From an uncultured Oscillospiraceae bacterium (lineage in GTDB: Bacteria; Bacillota; Clostridia; Oscillospirales; Oscillospiraceae): DNA of 27,245 nucleotides. How positions within the stretch are numbered: the first letter of the stretch is position 1; each line of letters starts with the position of its first letter. The position numbers and the translations under genes are program-made. Where the stretch lies: contig CAKTTB010000017.1 of assembly GCA_934613505.1 (NCBI GenBank), forward strand, positions 1-27,245, written 5' to 3'. The notes under the pieces are model-generated. The model was not told where the DNA came from. It made no database searches and saw nothing but the letters and a program-made list of their open reading frames with translations. Of the stretch, positions 15,762 to 23,653 are shown piece after piece.

Positions 15762-17573
15762 ATGCGCGAACGATTTAGAAACTGGATGCGCACACCATCC
15801 CTGCGCGGACAGCTGATCTGGCTGAGCGTCAGCTCGGTGCTGGTCACGCTGCTGATCAGCCTGCTGATCCTGGTGCTTCTCATCAGCAACGTCATGGGGC
15901 CGTTTGTCAACCGCGAGGCCGAGTTTGCCATGCAGACCGTTAGCCGCAGCCTTTCCACAAAAACGCAGCTTCTGGAAGACATCCTGCTGCGCATCTGTAA
16001 AAGTCCGCAGATGACCGGCGAGGCCTCGGATGCCAGAGGGGAACAGTTCCGCAGCCTTGTTGATATTTACTCGGATAAAAATATTGTTGCGCCGGGGCTT
16101 CCGTTTGTGGAGATGGCATATTTCATGGATATGCGCGGCGCGTTCGACGTGGTCAGCTACCACGAGCAGCTCTCAAGCGAGCAGCTTCGGCTGAATGAAG
16201 ACAATCTGGCGCGCTATCGTGCCTTTCAGGAGAGAGGCATGGACGTACAGTGTACTGCGAGCGAACCATATCTGTACATTATCTTTACTGTTTACGACCG
16301 CTGGGCGGACCCGTTCGGCACGGTGATCTTCGTTGTCAACCAGTCCGCGGTCACGTCGATCATGGGCAAGCTCTCCGACTATCAGGATGCGTTCTGGTAT
16401 CTGTTTGACAAGGACGGCGCGGTCGTCCTGTCGGAGAGCGCGCTGCGGCTGAGCGCGGAGGAGCAGCGCGAGCTGGCCGATGCCGGTCACGACGCCTGCT
16501 ATACGCGAAAGCTTGACGGAAGCCGGTATCTGCTGTTCAGCGAAGCCTCCGGCATGGGCCTGCGGTGCGCCGTCGGCGTTCCGTCGGTACAGATCCTGCG
16601 GCTTCTGTATCAGGTCGCTGCGCCGTATGTGATCGCCTGCGTTCTGCTTTTGCTTGCCGTCGCAGCGGTCATGTTCTTCGCTGTGATGCGGCGGCTGCGG
16701 CCGCTTCAGGAGATGACGCTCCAGCTCCGGCAGGTCGCGCAGCAGAATTTCAGCGTCAAGCTCCCGCAATACGATTGTCAGGAATTTTCCACCATGAGTC
16801 AGGCGTTCAACGCCATGACGGACACGATCGACCATCTGATCAACGACGTTTATGAGAAAAAGCTCGTCGCCATGGACAGCGAGCTTCGATTCCTGCAAAG
16901 TCAGGTCAACCCGCATTTCATGTATAACGTCCTGTGCAGCATCGCGCTCATGGCGCAGATGGATGGAAATACGGACATCCAGAAAATGACGAGCAACTTT
17001 GCGGGGCTGACGCAGGCACGGCTTTCCAGCGGCGGCGACATCAAGATCCCGCTGGCGCAGGAGCTGCAATACGCGAAATTTTATATAGAACTGCAGCAGA
17101 TGCGCTTCGGCAATAAAATATCCTATCAGGTGTCCGTCTCGGACGAGGCGCTGCTTTCCTGCCTTGTTCCGAAGCTCACGCTTGAGATGCTGGTGGAAAA
17201 CGCGGTCGGACACGGCATCGAGCCAAAGGAGGGCCCGGGAACTGTCCGAGTCTCCGTCGGCTGCACCGAAAACGGGTCGCTGGAGCTTGTGGTCACGGAC
17301 GACGGCGTCGGCTTTGCCGGACAAAACGGGCAGATCCAGCTGCCGCTCGACCTGCCTGCCGTCGGAAGCCGCCACAACAGAGTCGCGCTGAACACGGTCT
17401 ATCAGATGCTCAAGCACCTCTACGGTCCGGAATATGGGATCCGGATCACCAGCTTTGAAAACAGTGGGACGAAGGTCACAATCCTGCTTCCAAAGGAGGA
17501 CAGTCAACATGTACAAAATTCTGATCGCGGACGACGAGGCGCTGATGCGCAAGGGCCTTTGCACACTGATTGA
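15762..17573 (+). CDS. Sensor histidine kinase, YesM type
   Basis: A 603-residue membrane kinase. A first membrane helix spans about residues 18-45, an extracellular sensor region of about 230 residues follows, and a second helix lies at about 283-308. Next is a HAMP-like linker, then the His_kinase domain with the phospho-acceptor H385 in QSQVNPHFMYN. The HATPase has an N-box LVENAVGHG (N480) and DDGVGF. YesM-type kinases sense extracellular sugars and phosphorylate YesN-type regulators. The start is set by AAGGA before ATG 15762; earlier in-frame codons would overlap SBP 2. The C-terminus overlaps the response regulator gene by 65 bases, giving an unusual tail of about 24 residues after the normal LLPKE end. 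The ligand is presumably a host-glycan fragment. Confidence 0.93.
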   Translation: MRERFRNWMRTPSLRGQLIWLSVSSVLVTLLISLLILVLLISNVMGPFVNREAEFAMQTVSRSLSTKTQLLEDILLRICKSPQMTGEASDARGEQFRSLVDIYSDKNIVAPGLPFVEMAYFMDMRGAFDVVSYHEQLSSEQLRLNEDNLARYRAFQERGMDVQCTASEPYLYIIFTVYDRWADPFGTVIFVVNQSAVTSIMGKLSDYQDAFWYLFDKDGAVVLSESALRLSAEEQRELADAGHDACYTRKLDGSRYLLFSEASGMGLRCAVGVPSVQILRLLYQVAAPYVIACVLLLLAVAAVMFFAVMRRLRPLQEMTLQLRQVAQQNFSVKLPQYDCQEFSTMSQAFNAMTDTIDHLINDVYEKKLVAMDSELRFLQSQVNPHFMYNVLCSIALMAQMDGNTDIQKMTSNFAGLTQARLSSGGDIKIPLAQELQYAKFYIELQQMRFGNKISYQVSVSDEALLSCLVPKLTLEMLVENAVGHGIEPKEGPGTVRVSVGCTENGSLELVVTDDGVGFAGQNGQIQLPLDLPAVGSRHNRVALNTVYQMLKHLYGPEYGIRITSFENSGTKVTILLPKEDSQHVQNSDRGRRGADAQGPLHTD

Positions 17574-19065
17574 CTGGGCAAAGCTCGGCTGCCAGATCGT
17601 CGGCACTGCCGAAAACGGTCTGCAGGCAAAGCAGGCCGTGCTCGACTATCAGCCGGACATTATCATCGCCGACATCAAAATGCCGGTCATGGACGGATTA
17701 GAGCTTGCGCGGTGGGTCTGCGGCGCACAGCGGCAGATCCAGATCATTCTGCTGACCGCCTTTGCGGATTTTTCCTACGCACAGCAGGCGATCCAGTACG
17801 GTGTCAGCGACTACGTTACAAAAACGGGAAATATGAATGACATCGTTGCCGCCGTCGAACGATGCAAGCAGAAGCTGGATCAGCAGCGGCTGCTCCATGT
17901 GGATGTTGGAAGCCGCATTTCGTCCATGCTCAGCGCAGTCCTGAGCGGTACGCTGCACCATGAGGCGGAGATACGTCAGCAGGCGGCAGCCCTTGGGCTG
18001 ACCGCCTCCGGCTACGCCGTCGCAGTCGCGGATCTGCGCAGCGCGGAGGCCATGAACCCGTCTCCCATGCTTCGGGCAGGACTGGAAAAGCTGTTTTACA
18101 GTCTGCTTCCGCCGGAGCAGCTGTATCTCTGCCCGCAGGGGCGGCATGAGCTGTATATGGTGTTTCCGGACTGCTCCGACACGCAGCTTCGCAGTTTCTG
18201 CTTCGACTGCGTTTCCACGGCAAGAAAGCTGCTGGGAAAGACGCTGTATCTCGGCGTGAGCGAAAACAGCCGGCCGCTATGCGAGCTGCAGGACGCGCTT
18301 GCGCAGGCACACCGCGCACTGCAGGATCGCTTCTATGATCAGCAGGAGGTCCATTTTTTCCGGCATATGCAGACCCAGCGCGCACCGACGTACGCCGCAT
18401 ACTTCACAACGCTCGGCAACGCGCTCAAAAGCGCCGATCTGACGCAGGCGGAGACGGCTCTTGCGCATATTTTTGACACACAGCGCCGCCAGCATGCGCC
18501 CGAAGCGCAGGTCAAGGAGACGGCGATGATGGTCATGCACACCTGCCGCAGTACGCTCGAAGCGTTCGGCGCAGATCTGGACGCCGTGGATCTGGACAGG
18601 GCGGAGTGGAAGCGTCAGCTTCAGCAGCTGCAGTTCCATCAGGACTGTATCCGCCACCAGAAGCAGCTTGTGCGCGCAGTCTGTCAGTATCTCGCGCTGC
18701 TCTCTACGGAGGGCGGCAATCTTCTGGCGGACGTGCAGAACTACATGGACATGCATTTCTGCGAGGCGCTGACGCTGAGCGAGCTGGCGGCTGCCGTGCA
18801 CGTCAGCCCCGGCTATCTCAGCCGCTTCTTCCGTCAGAAGACCGGGCGGACGGTCATGGAAACGATTGCTGGAAAGAAAATCGAGTATGCCCGCCAGCTT
18901 CTGGACGAGGGAAATCTGAAGGTATTCGAGGTCGCGCAGCGCGTCGGCTTCGAGGACACCACCTATTTCAGCCATGTTTTCAAAAAATACACAGGGATGT
19001 CAGCCAAGGAATATCTGACGCAGGCCCAGCGCCGCAAGCGCGCGGCGGCGGAAAAAACGCCCTGA
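17509..19065 (+). CDS. Response regulator, YesN type, with AraC DNA-binding domain
   Basis: A 518-residue cytoplasmic regulator. The receiver domain at 1-120 has acidic residues D8/D9, phospho-acceptor D55 in IADIKMP, T83 and K105; K105 is followed by Thr instead of the usual Pro. A long middle region of about 280 residues is unassigned, as in other YesN proteins. The C-terminal 100 residues hold two helix-turn-helix units of the AraC family (TLSELAAAVHVSPGYLSRFF and VAQRVGFEDTTYFSHVFKK). The ATG at 17509 has an AAAGGAGGACAG ribosome binding site inside the kinase gene. It is the expected activator of the ABC operon and the GH98 gene, which share direct-repeat half-sites two helical turns apart, the pattern AraC-type dimers bind. 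Confidence 0.93.
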   Translation: MYKILIADDEALMRKGLCTLIDWAKLGCQIVGTAENGLQAKQAVLDYQPDIIIADIKMPVMDGLELARWVCGAQRQIQIILLTAFADFSYAQQAIQYGVSDYVTKTGNMNDIVAAVERCKQKLDQQRLLHVDVGSRISSMLSAVLSGTLHHEAEIRQQAAALGLTASGYAVAVADLRSAEAMNPSPMLRAGLEKLFYSLLPPEQLYLCPQGRHELYMVFPDCSDTQLRSFCFDCVSTARKLLGKTLYLGVSENSRPLCELQDALAQAHRALQDRFYDQQEVHFFRHMQTQRAPTYAAYFTTLGNALKSADLTQAETALAHIFDTQRRQHAPEAQVKETAMMVMHTCRSTLEAFGADLDAVDLDRAEWKRQLQQLQFHQDCIRHQKQLVRAVCQYLALLSTEGGNLLADVQNYMDMHFCEALTLSELAAAVHVSPGYLSRFFRQKTGRTVMETIAGKKIEYARQLLDEGNLKVFEVAQRVGFEDTTYFSHVFKKYTGMSAKEYLTQAQRRKRAAAEKTP

Positions 19066-19073
19066 CATACACC

Positions 19074-19103
19074 AGCGGGGAGCCAGTCGGCTCCCCGCTT
19101 TTT
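19074..19103 (+). terminator. Terminator of the two-component operon
   Basis: A perfect 11-bp stem, AGCGGGGAGCC with GGCTCCCCGCT, and a 4-base loop, followed by four further Ts. It begins 9 bases after the response regulator stop and separates it from the GH98 gene. Confidence 0.93.
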
Positions 19104-19163
19104 CGCTATTTTGCCAAATCCGCCCCGCGGTTTTTATGCAGTTTATGCAAATAGAACAAAAGT

Positions 19164-19228
19164 GGTCAAAAAATCACAAGTGGACGTGAAAAAATCCCAT
19201 GTTATTAGGACTTTATTTCATTTAGTAT
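19164..19228 (+). promoter_or_regulatory. Operator and promoter of the GH98 gene (predicted YesN regulon)
   Basis: The motif GGTCAAAAAATCACAA (19164-19179) differs at one base from that before the ABC operon. A second half-site CGTGAAAA begins at 19185, 21 bases from the first, and a -10 box TAGTAT (19223-19228) lies 38 bases past it, exactly as in the other copy. The -35 region (TGTTAT at 19200) is poor, which fits activation by a regulator bound just upstream. The GH98 start codon lies 55 bases after the -10 box. Confidence 0.7.
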
Positions 19229-19282
19229 GGGAAACAGGATACCAGCCATTTTGGAAAAACAGATAAGTAAGGAGGATATGAA

Positions 19283-21962
19283 ATGATAAAAGGAACCCAC
19301 TTTTTCAGCAGGCGCCTGCTTCCGCTGCTTTTGGCCGCTGTCATGCTGCTTGGAATGCTGCCGGCGCTGACGCTGCCGGTACTGGCGGAGGAACCGCCTG
19401 CATTGACAATTGATCCCAGAGGATCTCAAGCCTTACACGGCAATCCAGCTTCATGCCGACGACTATCTCGGCCACGCATGGGGAGGCACTGGCAATAAGG
19501 AGAATCTCCAGAAGTTCTATGAATACCATGTTGCAATCGCACAGGAGAAGGGCATTAACATTTACCTGACACTGATGACCGGCGGCGTTCCGATCAACAC
19601 GTTCCGCAATCTGATCGATATGGACTGGCTGAACAATTTGATCGATAACAATTCCTGCATCAAGGGCGTTGTCTTTGCCGAAAACCATCATAACGGAGAT
19701 ACGGATGCCGTCGCACAGCTGACAGCAGAATACCTTGAACTCTTCTCCTCCAAGGGCATCTATCTGGTTCTGACCGACATTGACGATGCAAACCACCGGA
19801 TGGAAAAATGGTTTGAGAATGATACGCTGTTTAAGGCTGCGCAGAAGCATCATAAGTATCTTGTCATCAACTCTAAGAGCACCTCCAGCAGCGGCTACAA
19901 TACGGTGCGCAGCTTCGCGCTTGGCACATGGCTGAGTGGCCTTGCAGACAACTGGGGCGCGCTGACCGATGCGTGGGCGTGGTACGAAATCCGCTACCAC
20001 AAGCTCTTCGAGCCGGTCATGAATACCACCTATGAAGACGTGCGCCGCGTTTATACCTTCCCTGAAACGCTGTTTGCCATGAATATGCTCCAATCCTACG
20101 TCAATGGCGGCACGGTATTCAACGCCGAGCATCCCTTCTACTGCACCGGTGTCTATGATGAGGCATCCTGGGTTCTCAAGGAGTCGATCATCCCCACCAT
20201 GCGCTATATGATTGCAAATCCCGCTGCAACGCGCGAGCAGGTTAAGGATGAAATCAAAGCCGTCTATCATACGGACAGCTATCTCCCGACGAACTTTGCT
20301 GAAGGATTGTACGGTACAGCGCAGGACAACAACCTCCTGCAAACGAGCGGCCGGTACCGCACACTGCCCGTTCTGTCCAGTAAACTGTCTGCTGCAGAGG
20401 CTTCCGCGTTCGGCAGGGTGCTGAAAAGCGCAGATCTGGCAGATAAGATAAATATCCTGAATGCGCAGTATCCGGAGCTTTCCACAGGCGACGCCTTTGT
20501 GGAGACACTCCTGGGCGGCGGAGCAGGACAGACCGGCAGACGGCTTCTCATTATGAATAGTCTCTTTAATGAAAACAAGAATCAGTCTGCTACGCTCACG
20601 CCCACAGACGCGACATTCGCAACCAGTATGGGCTTTACTCTGACGCCACATACCTATTTGATTGCGCATGAGACGGCTGACAGCATTAAGATCAATCTCA
20701 ACAACTTCCGCACGGACAAGGACGAGCTTTGGGTTCCCGGCGAAAGCGAGAATCCGGACTGGACAAGCTTCGGGAACGACTGGAACGGCGATCATAAGGA
20801 CTATGTACAGGACTATATGAAATACCATATTTCCAATCCCAAGCTTGATAAGGACCGCGATCTCCGGAGCACGGTGATCACGCTGCACACCGGAGACCGG
20901 CCGACCACAGTTGTCACCAGAAATGGCGGCAGTACAAAACTCGCCGATGACAACTTCTACACGGAAACGTATGAAAACGGCATCTACACACTGACCATCA
21001 CGCACAACGGGCAGGTCAATGTGACGATCCAGAAGGGCAGCACACAGCCCACTGAGCCGTCGGTGACGGACTATAGCGTAGCGCCCACGGAGCTTCCCTC
21101 CAACGGCGGCATGATCACGGTCACGCTCGCCGGCACGAACCTGCAAAATGGCATTCAGATCAAGGCTGGCACGATCACTGCGAAGACGAGTGGCGATGCA
21201 GCGGAGCAAACGGCAACCCTGACTCTGCCTGCTAATTACAGCAGCAGCTCCGTCAGCTATACGGTGCAGTACAGCCTGAACGGAACGGACTGGTTTGGCG
21301 GCAAAACCGTCCGTGTTTCCGGCCACTATACGCCGCCAGTCGGTCCTGTCACGCCGTCTGTGCCGACCAAACCCGGCGTTCCGGAAAGAGATCCTTTCCC
21401 GTTCACCGATGTCTCCAGAAGCAGCTGGTATTATGACAGTGTCCGCGCCGCATGGGAAAAGGATCTGATCGACGGTGTAACGAGAACGCTCTATAAGCCG
21501 GATGACACGCTCACCGTTGCACAGGCTATCAAGCTGTCCGCCGCACTGCACCAGATGCTGAACAACAACGGAAAGGTCACACTGCGCAATGGCTCTCCGT
21601 ACTGGTACAGCAGCTATGTCAGCTACGCGGTAGATAACGGGATCATTGAAAAGATGTATCTGGATTATACGCCTGCGCAGATGAATACCCCCGTCAAGCG
21701 CAATGAATTTGTCCACATTTTCTATGGCGCGATGAGCGACTATCGGCAGATCAATACCGTCGCGGATAACAAGATCCCGGACGTCATAACAACGGATACT
21801 TACGCATTGGAGATCTATACGTTCTACCGCGCGGGCATTCTGACCGGTTCTGACAAAAACGGCACCTTCTATCCGACGAACGACATCAAGCGGAGCGAGG
21901 TCGCGGCGATCCTCAGCCGCATGTATGACAAAACAGCCCGCAAGACTGTCTCACTTCCGTAA
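19283..21962 (+). CDS. Secreted GH98 endo-beta-galactosidase-type enzyme with Ig-like and SLH domains; frameshifted near the N-terminus
   Basis: GH98 enzymes cut inside blood-group A/B or Lewis-Y glycans. The first frame (19283-19498) gives a signal peptide ending at about PVLAEE. The enzyme is in the next frame (open from 19407 to 21962), so one extra base near 19415-19418 breaks the gene as read. Removing it gives a smooth join, TIDPEDLKPYTAIQLHADDY. The GH98 module has VVFAENHHNGD, NWGALTDAWAWYE and GGTVFNAEHPFY, matching pneumococcal GH98 enzymes. A beta-sandwich, an Ig-like domain (about 21060-21320) and three SLH repeats (about 21400-21940) follow, anchoring it to the cell wall. AAGGAGG precedes the ATG. 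The TTG at 19410 would give a protein with no signal peptide and is unlikely as the real start. Confidence 0.85.
19407..19421 (+). other. Frameshift site in the GH98 gene (CCC-AGA)
   Basis: The signal-peptide frame reads ATT GAT CCC AGA, while the enzyme frame reads CCA GAG GAT. The enzyme frame has a TGA at 19404-19406, so any frame change must occur after that. One C too many in the CCC run (19415-19417) explains it. Alternatively, tRNA-Pro could slip forward one base from CCC to CCA before the AGA codon, giving the correct protein by +1 frameshifting. Confidence 0.75.
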
Positions 21963-21986
21963 AAACGCAAGTTTCCCCCTGCTTTG

Positions 21987-22021
21987 GCGCATCCGGTTCG
22001 ACCGGATGCGCCTTCTTTTTC
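21987..22021 (+). terminator. Terminator of the GH98 gene
   Basis: A perfect 11-bp stem GGCGCATCCGG with CCGGATGCGCC and a 5-base loop, followed by TTCTTTTT. It starts 24 bases after the GH98 stop. Confidence 0.93.
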
Positions 22022-22100
22022 AGTATGCTCCTTGCCTGATTGGGAAATTGGACATACGAAACGCCTTTCTCGCGATTTCCTGTTCACAAAAAGAAGCAAT

Positions 22101-22177
22101 TGTGCGCACATTCAGCATGATTTGCAATATTTTAAGCAGGATATTGCATTGTCGGCGTGCACTCCATGTCATATAAT
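22101..22177 (+). promoter_or_regulatory. Promoter and candidate operators of the carrier/amidohydrolase operon
   Basis: A near-consensus promoter has TTGTCG (22149-22154), a 17-base spacer and TATAAT (22172-22177). Immediately upstream of the -35 box is an inverted repeat, TGCAATAT (22123-22130) and ATATTGCA (22141-22148), with a 10-base gap. Further up is the palindrome TGTGCGCACA (22101-22110). The inverted repeat is placed where a regulator could contact polymerase. The start codon lies 57 bases past the -10 box. Confidence 0.65.
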
Positions 22178-22234
22178 TGAGAACATGAAAGCCAGACATT
22201 TGCCGCACGGCAACAGAAAGAAAGGAGATCCTTC

Positions 22235-23641
22235 ATGCACAAAAGCACAACGAGCAAGCGAAAACTGCCGGATACATGGCTGGTCGTTTTTTTCATATTG
22301 GTCGTGATCGCGATTCTGACGTGGATCGTCCCCTCCGGTTCGTTTGACTATGAAACAATAGATATAGACGGCACTGCAAGAAAGGTCGCAATTGCTGGAA
22401 GTTACCATGAGATCAGCAAATCTGAAGTATCCGCCACTGGACTTCTCGGCCTGTTTGCTTCTTTGTATGAGGGCTGCGTCAGCGCGGCGGACATTATTTT
22501 TGTGATCATGACCTGCGCCGCGACATTCGGTGTCATTGTCAAAACCGGCGCTTTCCACGCATTTATCGGTCGCGTGGTGCAAAAAAACGGTAGCCGCTCG
22601 CTGATCCTGATTCCTGTTCTGATGCTCGTCTTTGGCCTGGGAGGTTCTCTTTTTGGAATGCTCAGCGAGTTTTACGGGTTCTACCCGTTGATCGTCGGAC
22701 TGATGATGGCTCTTGGATATGACGCGATGACGGGATTTGCCACGATCGCGCTCGGAGAATATATCGGGTTTATGGCCGCGACGCTGAACCCGTATACCGT
22801 AGCCGTTGCGCAGTCCATTGCCGGTGTGCAGCTATATTCTGGCATCGGTTACCGCGCAGTCTGCTTTGTCGTGCTGATGGGAGCAGCAGTGGCATATCTG
22901 ATGCTGTATGCACGCAAGGTGCGCCGGAAGCCGGAGCTTTCGGTGGTTTATGGAGATTCGTGTACGCACTCGTTTGAACGCAGTCAATTAGACTCGTACA
23001 CATTTACATGGCGACATACGCTGATTCTTCTGGATGTGCTTGCCACATTGGTCATCCTGATGCTGGGAATGATCCGCTGGAAGTGGGGCTATAAAGAACT
23101 CTGCGGATTGTTCATTATCATGTCTGCCGTGGCCGCGCTGATCGATAAGTGGTCGCCAAACGACTATTGTCAGGAGATGCTTGCCGGTATCAGGAGCGTT
23201 GTGTGGGGCTGCATTCTGACCGGCCTTGCCAAGGGCATCATTGTCATTATGAATCACGCGCAGATCATGGACACCATCATCTATGCACTTGGAAATCTTC
23301 TGGAAAAAGCGCCCTCTGCAATTTCAGCACAGCTCATGCTGGTGGCGCACACGTTGATCAACTTCCTGATCCCGTCTGGATCCGGTCAGGCCGCCGCTAC
23401 CATGCCTATCATGGCGCCATTGGCCGACGTGCTGGGCGTCAGTCGTCAGGTGGCCTGCCTGACGTTCCAATTCGGCGATGGTTTGAGCAACCTGTTATGG
23501 CCAACCTGCGGTATTGTGATCATTTGCGGGCTGGGTGATGTACGCTATGACCGCTGGCTGAAATGGTTCGGAAAGCTTTTCCTGATCCTGTTTGCCGCAC
23601 AGATGCTGTTGGTCGAAATCGCCGTGCTGACAGGTTTTTAA
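22235..23641 (+). CDS. YfcC/DcuC-family membrane carrier (C4-dicarboxylate or amino-acid-type transporter)
   Basis: A 468-residue membrane protein with about 11-12 hydrophobic segments, starting with WLVVFFILVVIAILTWIVPS. The early WIVPSGSFDYE and the late HTLINFLIPSGSGQAAATMP are hallmarks of the YfcC/C4-dicarboxylate anaerobic carrier family, which includes suspected peptide, arginine or dicarboxylate carriers. The ribosome binding site is AAAGGAGATCC. It is the first gene of a two-gene operon with an M20 amidohydrolase 12 bases downstream. The pairing suggests uptake of an acylated amino acid or small peptide that the second enzyme hydrolyses, as in AbgT/AbgAB-like systems (inference). The true substrate is unknown. 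Confidence 0.87.
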   Translation: MHKSTTSKRKLPDTWLVVFFILVVIAILTWIVPSGSFDYETIDIDGTARKVAIAGSYHEISKSEVSATGLLGLFASLYEGCVSAADIIFVIMTCAATFGVIVKTGAFHAFIGRVVQKNGSRSLILIPVLMLVFGLGGSLFGMLSEFYGFYPLIVGLMMALGYDAMTGFATIALGEYIGFMAATLNPYTVAVAQSIAGVQLYSGIGYRAVCFVVLMGAAVAYLMLYARKVRRKPELSVVYGDSCTHSFERSQLDSYTFTWRHTLILLDVLATLVILMLGMIRWKWGYKELCGLFIIMSAVAALIDKWSPNDYCQEMLAGIRSVVWGCILTGLAKGIIVIMNHAQIMDTIIYALGNLLEKAPSAISAQLMLVAHTLINFLIPSGSGQAAATMPIMAPLADVLGVSRQVACLTFQFGDGLSNLLWPTCGIVIICGLGDVRYDRWLKWFGKLFLILFAAQMLLVEIAVLTGF

Positions 23642-23653
23642 CGGGAGAAAACT

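Noticed and set aside
16173..17606. Minus-strand open frame of 477 codons opposite the histidine kinase
   Set aside because: Antisense to a kinase with complete His and ATPase motifs.
19341..21716. Minus-strand open frame of 791 codons opposite the GH98 gene
   Set aside because: The opposite strand encodes recognisable GH98, Ig-like and SLH domains. The antisense frame has no motif and crosses the signal-peptide frameshift region.
19410..21962. GH98 as a separate gene starting at TTG 19410
   Set aside because: No ribosome binding site at proper distance and no signal peptide, although the product carries SLH anchoring domains that require export.
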